From Sulfurospirillum halorespirans DSM 13726 (GTDB lineage Bacteria; Campylobacterota; Campylobacteria; Campylobacterales; Sulfurospirillaceae): a stretch of DNA of 64,000 bases. The position numbers were made by a program, and so were the translations under genes. A model generated the notes under the pieces. The model was not told where the DNA came from. It saw only the letters and a program-made list of their open reading frames with translations, and did not search any database. This document shows positions 26,676-36,063 of the stretch, piece after piece. Within the stretch, counting starts at the first letter, position 1; the number at the start of each line of letters is the position of its first letter. The stretch lies in contig NZ_CP017111.1 of assembly GCF_001723605.1 (NCBI RefSeq), forward strand, positions 744,001 to 808,000, in the 5' to 3' direction.

Positions 26676-28818
26676 ATTTTTTCTTTTCGTGGCGCTTTCT
26701 TTAGGAAGCTTATGGGCAGCACCTGCACAAAAAACACCCGCACAAAAAGGTCCTCAAGATGTTGAGGTGTTGGCTGAAAATGTTACCAAACAGGGTACGT
26801 TAATTCATGCCATCAACAACGTAGTTCTTTACAGCCCCAAATACCTTATTACCGCAGATGAAGCCTATTATGACACAGCTAGTGGTGATTTAGAGCTTTT
26901 TGGCAATATTACGATGCTAGAAGGTGTCAGTTACGCCTCTCGTACAGGCCACACAAAACTCAATCTCAATACCGATATAGGCGTTTCAGATCCACTCTTC
27001 TTTTACGATGAAGAGACAAATGTATGGATCAAATGTGAAAATGCTATTTTAAATCCTGAAACCTACATCACCCAAAAATCCATTGTCTCAAGCTGCAATA
27101 CCCAAGAACCTGACTGGAAAATCGCTTTTACCTCAGGCGAATTTAACAAAGAGAGTAAATGGCTACACCTCTACAACCCTGTCTTTTACGCGAACGATGT
27201 GCCCGTTTTTTACCTTCCTTATTTTGCATTTTCAACCGATACGACACGTCGCACAGGACTTTTACAGCCTGAATTTGGCTTTGGAAGTTCAGAGGGTTTT
27301 TATTACATGCAACCCATCTTTATTGCACCTGCGGTGGATTACGATGTGGAGCTTCGTCCACAAATGCGTACCAATAGAGGTGAAGGCATGCACGGAACCT
27401 ATCGTTTTGTAGACTCTGCTTACTCCAGTGGTGAGATCACGACGGGGTATTTTAATGAACACAGTGATTATGCGGAAGAAGAAAATCTGAAAAACAGTTC
27501 GCATTATGGCTTACATGTCATGTACGACCGCAGTCAACTGTTAAGTACGAAATATAACAATCTTGAAGATGGTTTATGGCTTGATATTAACTATCTCAAC
27601 GACATTGACTATTACAATACGATGAGTAATGAGACAACAAGCTATGATAAATTAGTGACTTCTCGCCTTAACTACTATATAAAACAAGATCAAGACTATT
27701 ATGGTGTGTATGCAAGATATGATATTGATACGTATGCTAAAGCACAAACTGGTACAAATGCTAAAACCTTACAAGAGTTGCCAACGCTGCATTACCACCA
27801 TTTTACATCGCCGCTAGTGTTAGATAATTTACTCTACAGTGTTGATTATAAAGCTAGTAACTATACGCGCCAAGAGGACACAACTGCCTTTCAAAATCAA
27901 GTGGATGTCCCTTTCTCTCTCTACTTTTCACTGCTGCAAGATTATTTACATGTAAGCGTTTCAGAAAACATTTACGCATCGCATATTGCCTATGGCAATG
28001 ATGATACAAACGATAATGAAGGAAAATATTGGAGAAATTACCATAAAATTTCACTCTTCACAGAGCTTGCCAAACCGTATGATAATTTTTACCATACGAT
28101 GTACATTGAGCTTAACCATATTATTCCTAGTAAAGAGGATGAGTCAGGATATTTTGCTGATTTTATTACGCTTAATACGCTTGCCAAAAGCACCTCTTTA
28201 ACCCTCAAAGAGTTTTTTTATAACGGAGACGGTGAGAAGAAAATCAGTCATAAATTAGTACAGTTTTACTATGATGACTATGATTATAAGTATGGTGACT
28301 TGGAAAATGACCTTAAATATCATGTAAACGAGCAACTCTCTTTTGGACATAATCTCTCTTATTCAAATGAGTATAGTAAAATTTCACGAAATCAAATTTC
28401 GATTAATTACAGTGACGAGCTTTATTCAACCTCCCTTCGCTACACCTATCAAGATTCAGTTTATAAAGAAAATACAATCTATAAAATTACTGAAAGTACC
28501 TCTACGGATGAAGATTATAGCTATGTAACACTTTATGCCGACACCAAGTATTTTACCCATTATAATATTTTTACAAGTGTCAATTATGACGTTAAAGCGG
28601 ATGAATTTAGATCGTGGGCATTTGGCTTTAAAAAGACATTAAAATGTTGGGACTACTCTATTCAATATAAAGATACAACAACGCCAAAATCAACGAGTTC
28701 AAGTAATGGAATTGATTCGGTCAACAAACAAGGTATTATGTTTATGTTTAATCTCTATCCAATGGGTAGTGTTAGCTATGATTTCTCAAGAGAGTCAGAG
28801 CAAAAAGTTACAAATTAA
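26665..28818 (+). CDS. lptD: LPS-assembly outer-membrane protein LptD (OstA)
   Basis: Inserts lipopolysaccharide into the outer leaflet with LptE. The 717-residue protein has a signal peptide ([18 protein letters not shown]), a periplasmic OstA jellyroll (about 30-150, with [21 protein letters not shown] split around 52-72) and a large C-terminal beta-barrel rich in alternating aromatic strands, typical of LptD though shorter than the E. coli protein. ATG 26665 gives the signal peptide directly; the ten-residue upstream extension would spoil it. TTACATGTAA at 27946. Confidence 0.92.
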   Translation: MHIKFFLFVALSLGSLWAAPAQKTPAQKGPQDVEVLAENVTKQGTLIHAINNVVLYSPKYLITADEAYYDTASGDLELFGNITMLEGVSYASRTGHTKLNLNTDIGVSDPLFFYDEETNVWIKCENAILNPETYITQKSIVSSCNTQEPDWKIAFTSGEFNKESKWLHLYNPVFYANDVPVFYLPYFAFSTDTTRRTGLLQPEFGFGSSEGFYYMQPIFIAPAVDYDVELRPQMRTNRGEGMHGTYRFVDSAYSSGEITTGYFNEHSDYAEEENLKNSSHYGLHVMYDRSQLLSTKYNNLEDGLWLDINYLNDIDYYNTMSNETTSYDKLVTSRLNYYIKQDQDYYGVYARYDIDTYAKAQTGTNAKTLQELPTLHYHHFTSPLVLDNLLYSVDYKASNYTRQEDTTAFQNQVDVPFSLYFSLLQDYLHVSVSENIYASHIAYGNDDTNDNEGKYWRNYHKISLFTELAKPYDNFYHTMYIELNHIIPSKEDESGYFADFITLNTLAKSTSLTLKEFFYNGDGEKKISHKLVQFYYDDYDYKYGDLENDLKYHVNEQLSFGHNLSYSNEYSKISRNQISINYSDELYSTSLRYTYQDSVYKENTIYKITESTSTDEDYSYVTLYADTKYFTHYNIFTSVNYDVKADEFRSWAFGFKKTLKCWDYSIQYKDTTTPKSTSSSNGIDSVNKQGIMFMFNLYPMGSVSYDFSRESEQKVTN

Positions 28819-28847
28819 AATTGAGTAAAAATTCAAGGAGCATCAGC

Positions 28848-31091
28848 GTGGAATATAAAATTAGAGTGAATAACCAAGAAGAGATTTACGATCTTGGCAA
28901 AGTTGCAAAACAAGCAGCAGGGGCTGCATTATTAAAGATTAAAAATACGGTTATTTTAGCAACGGTTGCGCGAGATGATTCCCAAGTTGGTGAAAATTTT
29001 GTACCGTTAACCGTGCAATATGTTGAAAAAACCTATGCGGTTGGAAAAATTCCTGGAGGCTATTTTAAACGTGAGACAAAGCCAGGTGATTTTGAAACAT
29101 TAACCTCACGTATTATTGATAGAAGCCTTCGCCCACTTTTTCCTAAAGGGTATGCTTATCCAACACAAATTGTTATTTTCGTCTTAAGCTGTGATCCTGA
29201 AGTTGATCTTCAAGTAGCAGCGCTTAACGCTGCGAGTGCGGCACTTTATCTTTCCGATATTCCTGTGAATAAAGCCGTTGCAGGTGTGCGTATTGGTTAC
29301 ATTGATGGGCAGTATGTTGTGAATCCTTCCAACTCAGCTCTAAAAACAAGCACGTTGGATCTGTATGTTGCTGGAACAAAAGAAGAGCTCTTAATGATCG
29401 AGATGCGCTCCCTCGCTTCCATGGAGAGTATGAGCCTTCCTATTATGGCAATTGACCCAATGCTTGATCCTACCCTTGCACAGAACGTTATTGTGAAGCA
29501 ATCCGTTAATGAATTTGATGAAGATGCGATTGTTGCCGCAATCGATAAAGCGCAAAGTGCAATTACTGAAGCGACAACGGCGTATGAAAATACCTTTAAA
29601 CCTCTTAAAAAAGAGGATGCTGTACTTGATTATAAACAAGATTTAGCGAATGATTCTATTTTTGCGTACGTGGATGAATTCTACAAAGACGAGGTTAACA
29701 ACGCGATCAACCAAATGGCAAAAAGTGAGCGTGCGAGTGAGCTTGGAAAAATTGTTACTAAAATTTTAGGTGATGAAGTAGCGGTCTTGGAGGGCTGGAG
29801 CAAAGAGTTAGTGGACAGCGTTGTGCAAGCGTATAAAAAGAAAATCGTGCGAGAGATGATTATTGAAAAACGTGTGCGTGCTGATGGTAGAAAGCTCAAT
29901 GAAATCAGACCGATTAGCATCGAAACCAATCTTTTACCTTTAGCGCATGGTTCATGCCTCTTTACCCGTGGTCAGACACAAGCACTTGCAGTTGTCACAC
30001 TGGGAAATGATAAAGATGCGCAAATGTATGATCTTTTGACGGAAAAAAATACGATTAACGATACCTTTATGGTGAACTATAACTTCCCAGGTTTCTCCGT
30101 AGGTGAAGCTTCTCCGCTTCGCGCTCCTGGTCGAAGAGAGTTGGGTCATGGCAATCTTGCACGTCGTGCACTTGAACCTGTTCTTGATAGAAATCGTTTG
30201 CAAACCATTCGTTTAGTATCAGAGATTTTAGAATCCAACGGCTCCTCTTCTATGGCAACCATTTGCGGTGGCGCATTAGCGCTGAAGGCTGCTGGAGTCA
30301 ATCTTGAAAAACTCGTAGCGGGTATTGCTATGGGACTTGTTTTTGAGGGCGATAAACATGCGGTTCTCAGTGACATCATGGGCTTAGAAGATCACGATGG
30401 TGATATGGACTTTAAAGTCGCTGGAACAAGAGAAGGCATTACAGCACTTCAAATGGATATTAAATTGGGCGGCATTTCACGTGATGTCCTTAAAGAAGCA
30501 TTGTATCAAGCCAAAGAGGGTAGAGCGCATATTTTAGGCTTGATGGAAGCGGCAAGTGAAGAGATTGTGATTAACAATGCCATTTTGCCAAAACTGGAAC
30601 TCTTTAGTGTCGATCCTTCCAAAATTGTGGATATTATTGGACAAGCGGGTAAAACGATTCGTGAGATTATTGAGCGATTTGAAGTCTCTATCGATCTTGA
30701 TCGTGAAAAAGGCGAAGTGAAGATCGCAGGCGAGAACAAAGAAAAAGTAGAAGCGGCTAAAGAGCATATCATCCAAATTACCAATAAGCCTTCTTTTGGC
30801 GGACGTGGTGGTGGAAGAGATAGAGGAGGAGATCGTCATAGTTCTCCAAGAGAAGAAAAACCAGTGCCAACTTTCGTGCAAGATGAAGTAGTTGATGGTG
30901 TGGTGAAACGCATTGTTGATTTTGGTGCGTTTATTGAACTTCCTGGTGGGATTGATGGATTGTTACATGTATCCAAAATTGCCGATCACCGTGTGGATAA
31001 AGTAAGCGATTATTTAGCCCTTGAGCAAAAAGTTCGCGTTAAAATCTTAAAGCAAACAGGAAATAAAATCGAGCTTGGCTTGGAGCGATAA
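28848..31091 (+). CDS. pnp: Polyribonucleotide nucleotidyltransferase (PNPase)
   Basis: 3'-5' phosphorolytic exoribonuclease. 747 residues from GTG 28848, chosen because AAGGAG lies seven nt upstream and the protein then starts at the family N-terminus ([10 protein letters not shown]). Two RNase PH domains (about 1-220 and 320-540; the second contains [10 protein letters not shown] and [13 protein letters not shown]), a KH domain (about 555-620, [14 protein letters not shown]), a Gly/Arg/Asp-rich linker and a C-terminal S1 domain ([17 protein letters not shown]) are present. Complete and unremarkable. Confidence 0.97.
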   Translation: MEYKIRVNNQEEIYDLGKVAKQAAGAALLKIKNTVILATVARDDSQVGENFVPLTVQYVEKTYAVGKIPGGYFKRETKPGDFETLTSRIIDRSLRPLFPKGYAYPTQIVIFVLSCDPEVDLQVAALNAASAALYLSDIPVNKAVAGVRIGYIDGQYVVNPSNSALKTSTLDLYVAGTKEELLMIEMRSLASMESMSLPIMAIDPMLDPTLAQNVIVKQSVNEFDEDAIVAAIDKAQSAITEATTAYENTFKPLKKEDAVLDYKQDLANDSIFAYVDEFYKDEVNNAINQMAKSERASELGKIVTKILGDEVAVLEGWSKELVDSVVQAYKKKIVREMIIEKRVRADGRKLNEIRPISIETNLLPLAHGSCLFTRGQTQALAVVTLGNDKDAQMYDLLTEKNTINDTFMVNYNFPGFSVGEASPLRAPGRRELGHGNLARRALEPVLDRNRLQTIRLVSEILESNGSSSMATICGGALALKAAGVNLEKLVAGIAMGLVFEGDKHAVLSDIMGLEDHDGDMDFKVAGTREGITALQMDIKLGGISRDVLKEALYQAKEGRAHILGLMEAASEEIVINNAILPKLELFSVDPSKIVDIIGQAGKTIREIIERFEVSIDLDREKGEVKIAGENKEKVEAAKEHIIQITNKPSFGGRGGGRDRGGDRHSSPREEKPVPTFVQDEVVDGVVKRIVDFGAFIELPGGIDGLLHVSKIADHRVDKVSDYLALEQKVRVKILKQTGNKIELGLER

Positions 31092-31120
31092 CTTTAAAGG
31101 CTTTTTAACAATTGGATGGC

Positions 31121-31126
31121 TATAAT
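31121..31126 (+). promoter_or_regulatory. -10 box for atpE
   Basis: TATAAT in GGATGGCTATAATCTCG, about 68 nt before the atpE start; the leader in between has no ORF. The -35 is poor. Confidence 0.5.
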
Positions 31127-31193
31127 CTCGCTCACAAAGTGGAAAGTAGGGATGTCATCCGAACAGACTTTGAAAAACACATAGGAGTAATCT

Positions 31194-31496
31194 TTGAAAA
31201 AGATTCTTTTTTTAATGGTAGCATTTGCAACATTCGCGTTTGCAGGTGAGGGTGAAACAGTTAAAGCATATTCAGCACTCGCTGTTGGTATCGTACTTGG
31301 TCTTGCTGCACTTGGTGGCGCAATCGGTATGGGTAACACTGCCTCTTCAGCAATTTCTGGAACAGCAAGAAATCCTGGTCTTGGTGGTAAACTTGTAACA
31401 ACAATGTTTATTGCACTTGCAATGATCGAAGCACAAGTTATTTATGCACTTGTTATCTCTTTGATTCTTCTTTACAAAAACCCATTTCTTGGTTAA
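31194..31496 (+). CDS. atpE: ATP synthase F0 subunit c
   Basis: Proteolipid of the ATP synthase rotor ring. The 100-residue protein, from a TTG start after AGGAGTAATC, has a signal-like N-terminus (KKILFLMVAFATFAFA) as in other Campylobacterota c subunits, a Gly-rich first helix (VGIVLGLAALGGAIGMG), the RNPGLGGK polar loop and a second helix with the ion-binding Glu in MIEAQVIYALV. Standalone atpE separated from the main atp operon is usual for the class. A hairpin terminator follows. Confidence 0.95.
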   Translation: MKKILFLMVAFATFAFAGEGETVKAYSALAVGIVLGLAALGGAIGMGNTASSAISGTARNPGLGGKLVTTMFIALAMIEAQVIYALVISLILLYKNPFLG

Positions 31497-31512
31497 TTAA
31501 CACAACAAACAC

Positions 31513-31545
31513 GTGAGACCTTCTAAAAGGTCTCACCTTCTTTTA
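31513..31545 (+). terminator. Rho-independent terminator after atpE
   Basis: Perfect 10-bp stem GTGAGACCTT / AAGGTCTCAC with loop CTAA, then CTTCTTTTAT. It ends two bases before tRNA-Leu. Confidence 0.8.
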
Positions 31546-31546
31546 T

Positions 31547-31631
31547 GCGGTCGTGGTGGAACGGTAGACACGCTACCTTGAGGTGGTAGTGCCCTACGGG
31601 TGTGGGGGTTCAAATCCCCCCGACCGCACCA
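31547..31631 (+). tRNA. tRNA-Leu (anticodon GAG)
   Basis: An 85-nt tRNA with encoded CCA. Acceptor arms GCGGTCG/CGACCGC pair perfectly, the anticodon loop is CTTGAGG (anticodon GAG) and the T arm GGGGG-TTCAAAT-CCCCC is perfect. A short variable arm (TGCCCTACGGGTG) identifies a class II tRNA, as expected for Leu. The prophage att core starts inside its T loop (31609), and integration leaves the tRNA complete on this side. Confidence 0.96.
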
Positions 31632-31635
31632 TTTT
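31609..31635 (+). repeat. attL: 27-bp core, tRNA-Leu 3' end
   Basis: Direct repeat running from TTCAAATCCCCC in the T loop through the tRNA CCA end to ATTTT. It is identical to 43240-43266. The base after the repeat differs (C here, A at the other end), which sets the limit. Confidence 0.93.
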
Positions 31636-31703
31636 CTTATTTTTACCCCCTAAAATAGGCACTTTCAGAACAAACCAAAAAAATTACTGTTTCCCCCACA
31701 TAC

Positions 31704-32438
31704 CTAAATATTAAGCGTATTTTTCAAACTTTCATAAATAACCATTTGTTCATCAAAAGAGAGCTTTTGAAATTTAGAAATCCACCGATCACACTTACGT
31801 TTTATTCTTTGTCTTTCAGTAAATGTAGATCCAACATAGTCATATTGATGTTTAATATACTCATCAGGATTAAAAGATGTCCATAGACTTTCAATTCTAA
31901 CACCACCACGTGACATCGTTTGAAATTCAAAATAAAACCAATCCTGAAGCATAGACATATAAAGATCACTCTTATAACCACTAATAATAAAATAAAGATT
32001 TTTTGGAAATTGTAATAATCTGTCTCTCATGAGAGACAAAAGCTGTCTATGCTGGAGCATAGTTAATTCATGTTCATATTGTGATCGAACATAGTCAGAA
32101 CGAACCTCAGGAAGATAAGGAGGATCAAGATAGACTAAAACCTTTTTGCCTTGTCCAACATAGTCACATATAAAAGTATCAAGAAAAGAAAAGCAATCAA
32201 CATTCAAAACAGTAAAATTATCATAAGAAGAATAATGAGTTTTTAAAAAGCGTATAAGATCGATATTTTTATCAATTAAAACATTGTCCACCATAGCCAT
32301 TTTTTTTAAAGAAGCAACAACAGCACAACCACAAAAAGGTTCAATGTAAACATCATGAAAAGGCATTTTATTTATTATCCATTGCGCAACACCTGAACCG
32401 CCTTTTCGACCTAGATAGTTTCCTGGTAACATAGTCAT
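31704..32438 (-). CDS. Phage D12-class DNA adenine-N6 methyltransferase
   Basis: Probably methylates adenine in a short DNA site. The 244-residue protein has an SAM-binding N-terminus (NYLGRKGGSG at 7-16, YIEPFCGCAVV at 31-41) and catalytic motif IV DPPY (105-108), placing it in the Dam/D12 class. No endonuclease gene is near, so it is a solitary methylase. It is the last gene of the phage minus-strand series, 68 nt from the attL repeat and 9 nt after the integrase stop. Site specificity cannot be read from sequence; GATC is a reasonable guess only. A role could be protection from host restriction or gene control. Confidence 0.85.
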   Translation of the reverse strand: MTMLPGNYLGRKGGSGVAQWIINKMPFHDVYIEPFCGCAVVASLKKMAMVDNVLIDKNIDLIRFLKTHYSSYDNFTVLNVDCFSFLDTFICDYVGQGKKVLVYLDPPYLPEVRSDYVRSQYEHELTMLQHRQLLSLMRDRLLQFPKNLYFIISGYKSDLYMSMLQDWFYFEFQTMSRGGVRIESLWTSFNPDEYIKHQYDYVGSTFTERQRIKRKCDRWISKFQKLSFDEQMVIYESLKNTLNI

Positions 32439-32447
32439 TTTTGTATC

Positions 32448-33332
32448 CTAAGCATAAAGCATAATATCAGTTTTAAACGAAGTAAAATGACCCTCTATAT
32501 AACTTACATAAACATCATAAATCATACGAGTATTTGAATGACCTAGATATTGAGAAAGTTCGAGCGGTGTACAGAGTTGTTTATAAAGCATATTCGTAGC
32601 GAATGTATGGCGCATGTTGTACGGTCTTCGATATTCAATACCTAACTTTATAAGTAAAGGCTTCCACCAATAGTTACAAAAGATATGCGTGTCATGGTAT
32701 GGATTACCATATTGCGTTGTCATCATGTAGTTATCGTTTTCACGTTCAAACATTTTAACGATGTAAGGATAGAGTGTATCTATAATAGGAATATCCCTTA
32801 TTGAGCCAAATGTTTTAGGCTTTACATCACCAAAACGAGAGATCGTAGAACGAATATGAATCACTCTTTTTTCAAAATCAATATCAGCACGTTTTAAAGC
32901 CAATATTTCACCCGTTCTCATTCCCGTAAAGAAACCCATAGCCAAAAGATAGACAAGGTTAAAATTGTAGTCCTCAGCACCCTTTAAAATACGTTGAACG
33001 TCATCGCTGGTAAAAGGCTTAATGCGTGGTGCATGATATTTAGGAAGTGCAACGTGTACCATGGGATTTTTATCTATTATTTCATCTTCCAATGCAACGT
33101 CTAGGATACCCTTTAAAACGCTCAAGTAGTTTCGTTTAGACTTATTCCCTACGGTATCAATTTTTTTATACCAGAGCTTAATATGAGAGGCTCTTATGTC
33201 TTTGATATTCATGTTTTGAAATTCATCAAAACGCTTATTGATAATGCGTCTATTTTTATCAAAGTAGGAGGGTTTCCATTCGTCCTCGTTGAGTTCAAGA
33301 TAGAGTGAAGCGCATTTTTGAAAAGTCATCAT
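32448..33332 (-). CDS. int: Phage tyrosine recombinase (integrase)
   Basis: A 294-residue site-specific recombinase that should catalyse integration into tRNA-Leu. The N-terminal SAM-like core-binding domain (about 1-95) precedes the catalytic domain with Arg139 (TGMRTGE), Lys about 173, Arg241 in PYNMRHTFATN (the first His of the usual HxxR box is Tyr here), His265 in YLGHSNTRM and the likely nucleophile Tyr275 in YDVYVSY. It overlaps the cytosine methylase by 4 nt. Most classical inoviruses use host XerCD instead, so an own integrase is notable. No excisionase is recognised. Confidence 0.93.
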   Translation of the reverse strand: MMTFQKCASLYLELNEDEWKPSYFDKNRRIINKRFDEFQNMNIKDIRASHIKLWYKKIDTVGNKSKRNYLSVLKGILDVALEDEIIDKNPMVHVALPKYHAPRIKPFTSDDVQRILKGAEDYNFNLVYLLAMGFFTGMRTGEILALKRADIDFEKRVIHIRSTISRFGDVKPKTFGSIRDIPIIDTLYPYIVKMFERENDNYMMTTQYGNPYHDTHIFCNYWWKPLLIKLGIEYRRPYNMRHTFATNMLYKQLCTPLELSQYLGHSNTRMIYDVYVSYIEGHFTSFKTDIMLYA

Positions 33333-34132
33333 GCGCCTTTTTGTTGTTGATCAGTCACAACAAATCTTTGTCTATTTCTTTGTGCTCGTTTACGACATGA
33401 AAAATCATAATATGAAGCCCGGCCAGTCACGAAACGACCACAACCACAATCACAGATTTTGTTATCCTGTTGCGTCACACTTATTTCTTCCAGATCAGTC
33501 ACAGCCTTTGCAAGTGCTCGACCAATACAAAGAGGAACACCGTTACCTACAGCTCTTTTTTTACCTTGGACATTAAAACTTTTTAAGTCGAAATCATCCT
33601 CTAAGCCTTGCAATCTACAAAGCTCTCTAAAGGAACGGCTATCATTAGCTAAAGCACATGATTCTAATTTCTGTGATCGATCAGTCACGTTTTTTCTTTC
33701 AATTTGTAGGTATTTATTTTCTTTATGACCGAATTGAATGTGGCGCAGCCGAGTCACGTTTTCATACCAAGATTGATTAATATCTAGTCTTTGATGTGAG
33801 TATCCATCTATTTTTACGTTAGGTACACCTGCAACATTTTCTAAAAGAAACCAGGACGGGTCACACTCTAAAACAATTCTTTTATATTCCATAAGCATTT
33901 CAAAACCGTAAGACTCTTCCAATACAGGGCGGTCACGTTTTAAGGGTGAAAAGTCAGGGCATGGCGGACCACCAATAATTCCATCTATTTTTCCTTTTAT
34001 GCCTGTGAAGTCACGAATATCGTAATGTTTACCTAAAATGATGTCACCAGCACTTACAACGCAGAATCCTGCTTCTTTGAATGCACGATCTAGTAAACCA
34101 ATGCCAGAGCATAGAGAGAGGACTAATTGCAT
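33329..34132 (-). CDS. Phage C5-cytosine DNA methyltransferase with C-terminal Cys cluster
   Basis: A 267-residue m5C methylase. Motif I is LSLCSGIGLLDRAF (5-18), motif IV GGPPCPDFS with catalytic Cys58, motif VI ENVAG (98-102), and motif X is GNGVP (196-200). The target-recognition stretch between about 110 and 170 is short. After residue 220 comes an extra CDCGCG...SC cluster (Cys 227, 229, 231, 246) and a basic tail, a probable zinc-binding DNA contact. Overlaps the genes on both sides. The coding region carries an unusual number of GTGAC sequences, reported separately. Confidence 0.87.
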   Translation of the reverse strand: MQLVLSLCSGIGLLDRAFKEAGFCVVSAGDIILGKHYDIRDFTGIKGKIDGIIGGPPCPDFSPLKRDRPVLEESYGFEMLMEYKRIVLECDPSWFLLENVAGVPNVKIDGYSHQRLDINQSWYENVTRLRHIQFGHKENKYLQIERKNVTDRSQKLESCALANDSRSFRELCRLQGLEDDFDLKSFNVQGKKRAVGNGVPLCIGRALAKAVTDLEEISVTQQDNKICDCGCGRFVTGRASYYDFSCRKRAQRNRQRFVVTDQQQKGA

Positions 34133-34404
34133 AGTAAAGCCTTGTTTTCTTCACGTTTAATTTGAGCTTTTATTCTTGAAAATTCTTTTTTAGTATCAAA
34201 AATCTTTTGAGCTAAATCAAAATCCAATTCTATTAATTTTTGATATTTACGACATGTAACCAAATCAGTCGTAAAAAAATCATTTTCTAAAGCATTTTGA
34301 GCGTTAACACAATCCTCTTTTTTTTGAACTAGCTTTTGAAGCTGCAAAGTCACACGTAAAAGTTTTATATTAAATTTTCGTAGTTGATCAGTCACAATTT
34401 TCAT
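34123..34404 (-). CDS. Small phage coiled-coil protein
   Basis: About 93 residues starting MKIVTDQLRKFN at ATG 34404, immediately after the Rep stop (34406-34408). A longer reading that runs back into rep is rejected. Composition is Lys/Leu/Gln/Asp-rich with heptad-like spacing (LLRVTLQLQKLVQKKED, KLIELDFDLAQKIFDTKKEF), suggesting a coiled coil. No family is recognised. It overlaps the cytosine methylase start by 10 nt. Confidence 0.65.
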   Translation of the reverse strand: MKIVTDQLRKFNIKLLRVTLQLQKLVQKKEDCVNAQNALENDFFTTDLVTCRKYQKLIELDFDLAQKIFDTKKEFSRIKAQIKREENKALLCN

Positions 34405-34405
34405 T

Positions 34406-35752
34406 TTATGCTCCAAAATCATAGATTGTTGATTGACGATCATGTTCAATGACCGTTTCAAGATCAGGTAAAAGATCAACGTGTTTAGGAAGTCTTCTAT
34501 TTTTGTTATCTGCTATTCTTTTTTCTTCGGAGAGAGCAATAAGAGCAGTAAAATGGTCGTCGACTTTTTTAGGATTAGCGTTTAGATAATCTTTAAATTT
34601 AGCGAATTGATTTAGGTATGGATTGATATCAGTTCCGAGAATATTGACAGGCAAAATATCACCCTGAATAAGTCCACGTTTAATACATTCGTTTTGCACC
34701 AAAACGAAATGTTGGAAATTAGAAAGGTCAGGATTAAGAGAGTGATAATATTGCATTAGGTCGTAATTTTTACGGTGAGCTATTGGTTTTTGAATAGGAT
34801 TGAGTAAAACGCCATTTTTAGAGAATATTTCGATTTTAATAGGTTTTTTGTGTTGTTTAATACACGGCTTTTGAACCTTTGACATAGCAAAGTCAATCAC
34901 AGGCATTTTTTTAACCCAAATACGACCAAATTCATCAAAGACTTGCAAGACCTTATTTGTTTCAGGGTGAACGTAAACGCTAAGGCGTTTTTCTTTATAC
35001 ATGACTGTTAATTCGTTCAAAGAATAACGACCACCTAGGACACGATAAACGTCAAGAGATATGAGTGTGCGTGAGGTGTAAATTCTGCAAATGCCATGAT
35101 AAACATACCAAAGTGTTAGGTCGCTGATATTATCCTCACCGTAACGCAAATCGTCAAGTGTTTTAAGAACGTATTTCATCAAGTAAGAGACAGGATTGTC
35201 GACCTTTGTCTCAATCTTACCGAGCGGTTCAGGAAAGTGACGTGTAAAGAGCTTTACAAATTTTTCGACTTTGTCTTCGGGAATAAAGAAAGAGATATGC
35301 AAATGCGGTGTGCCATCGTGGTGCGGTTCTGTTACACGAAAGTAACAACGATCTTCACGAGGAATACTTGAATAAAAATTGTCTTTTAAAATCTTAGCGA
35401 GCATTTTAGAAAGGAATTTTGAAGCAACCTTTGGGGTGTTTTCAGGGTTGTATTTGCGATTACGAACAATATTACCACCATTAAGCTTTTTAAGCCTATG
35501 GAAGTCAGGAGGGCATGTTATCGTGCAAAAGACATTGACAAGATTACGAGCCGTTGCGTAATTGAAAATCGACCAGACACGATTTTGAATTTCAGCGATG
35601 TAACGGTTTGGATTGATAAAAGCATTTTTGAAAAAATTAGAATACGGAACTTCCGTATCTCCGAATTTGATGAAATTGTTGTCAAGAAAAAATTTCACGT
35701 TTCTGATTTTGTCTTTTGCGACTTTGCGTTTGTGTTGGTCTAGTCCATACAT
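34406..35752 (-). CDS. Phage HUH endonuclease replication initiator (gpA-like)
   Basis: A 448-residue rolling-circle initiator that should nick the double-stranded replicative form and join its 5' end. The two-His metal site is in DGTPHLHISFF (His150, His152), preceded by the strand RVTEPHH, and the catalytic Tyr motif is NPVSYLMKYVLKT with Tyr190 and Tyr194 spaced as in replication gene A proteins. Two tyrosines suggest the A-protein type of HUH initiator rather than the Rep_trans type of many inoviruses. It lies after the morphogenesis genes. Its start shares one base with the stop of the upstream gene. Confidence 0.82.
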   Translation of the reverse strand: MYGLDQHKRKVAKDKIRNVKFFLDNNFIKFGDTEVPYSNFFKNAFINPNRYIAEIQNRVWSIFNYATARNLVNVFCTITCPPDFHRLKKLNGGNIVRNRKYNPENTPKVASKFLSKMLAKILKDNFYSSIPREDRCYFRVTEPHHDGTPHLHISFFIPEDKVEKFVKLFTRHFPEPLGKIETKVDNPVSYLMKYVLKTLDDLRYGEDNISDLTLWYVYHGICRIYTSRTLISLDVYRVLGGRYSLNELTVMYKEKRLSVYVHPETNKVLQVFDEFGRIWVKKMPVIDFAMSKVQKPCIKQHKKPIKIEIFSKNGVLLNPIQKPIAHRKNYDLMQYYHSLNPDLSNFQHFVLVQNECIKRGLIQGDILPVNILGTDINPYLNQFAKFKDYLNANPKKVDDHFTALIALSEEKRIADNKNRRLPKHVDLLPDLETVIEHDRQSTIYDFGA

Positions 35753-36063
35753 TAGAGCACCTCTTTTTTACTATCATCTATTTCTAAAAAAATAGACTGC
35801 TTTTCAATGAGGTATTCAACCGTAGTTAAAACGTCCATGTTAAAATTCTCAGAAATTTTTCTAAGCTTTTCAAAGACACTAGGAGAAATCTCAACTACGT
35901 AAGCAGAACTTGAAAGAAGAAAATATTTTCTATCAAGTTCAATTAAACGATTTTCTAAGTATGAAAGTCTCATGTCTTGATATAAACGCTCAGATACTGT
36001 TGCAACTATTGATCTAAAAAAATCTGATTTATCAAATAAAGAATAGAAAAACTTTTTCATCAA
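35752..36063 (-). CDS. Small phage protein, possible ribbon-helix-helix
   Basis: 103 residues, overlapping both neighbours (secretin by 4 nt, rep by 1 nt). The middle stretch YVVEISPSVFEKLRK followed by NMDVLTTVEYLIEKQ has the strand-helix-helix pattern of RHH DNA-binding proteins, but the match is weak. Position between assembly and replication genes would suit a small regulator of Rep. No other feature is seen. Confidence 0.6.
   Translation of the reverse strand: MMKKFFYSLFDKSDFFRSIVATVSERLYQDMRLSYLENRLIELDRKYFLLSSSAYVVEISPSVFEKLRKISENFNMDVLTTVEYLIEKQSIFLEIDDSKKEVL

Noticed and set aside
31704-34132. Methylases as part of a restriction-modification system
   Set aside because: No endonuclease or specificity gene is nearby, and both methylases overlap or abut phage genes.
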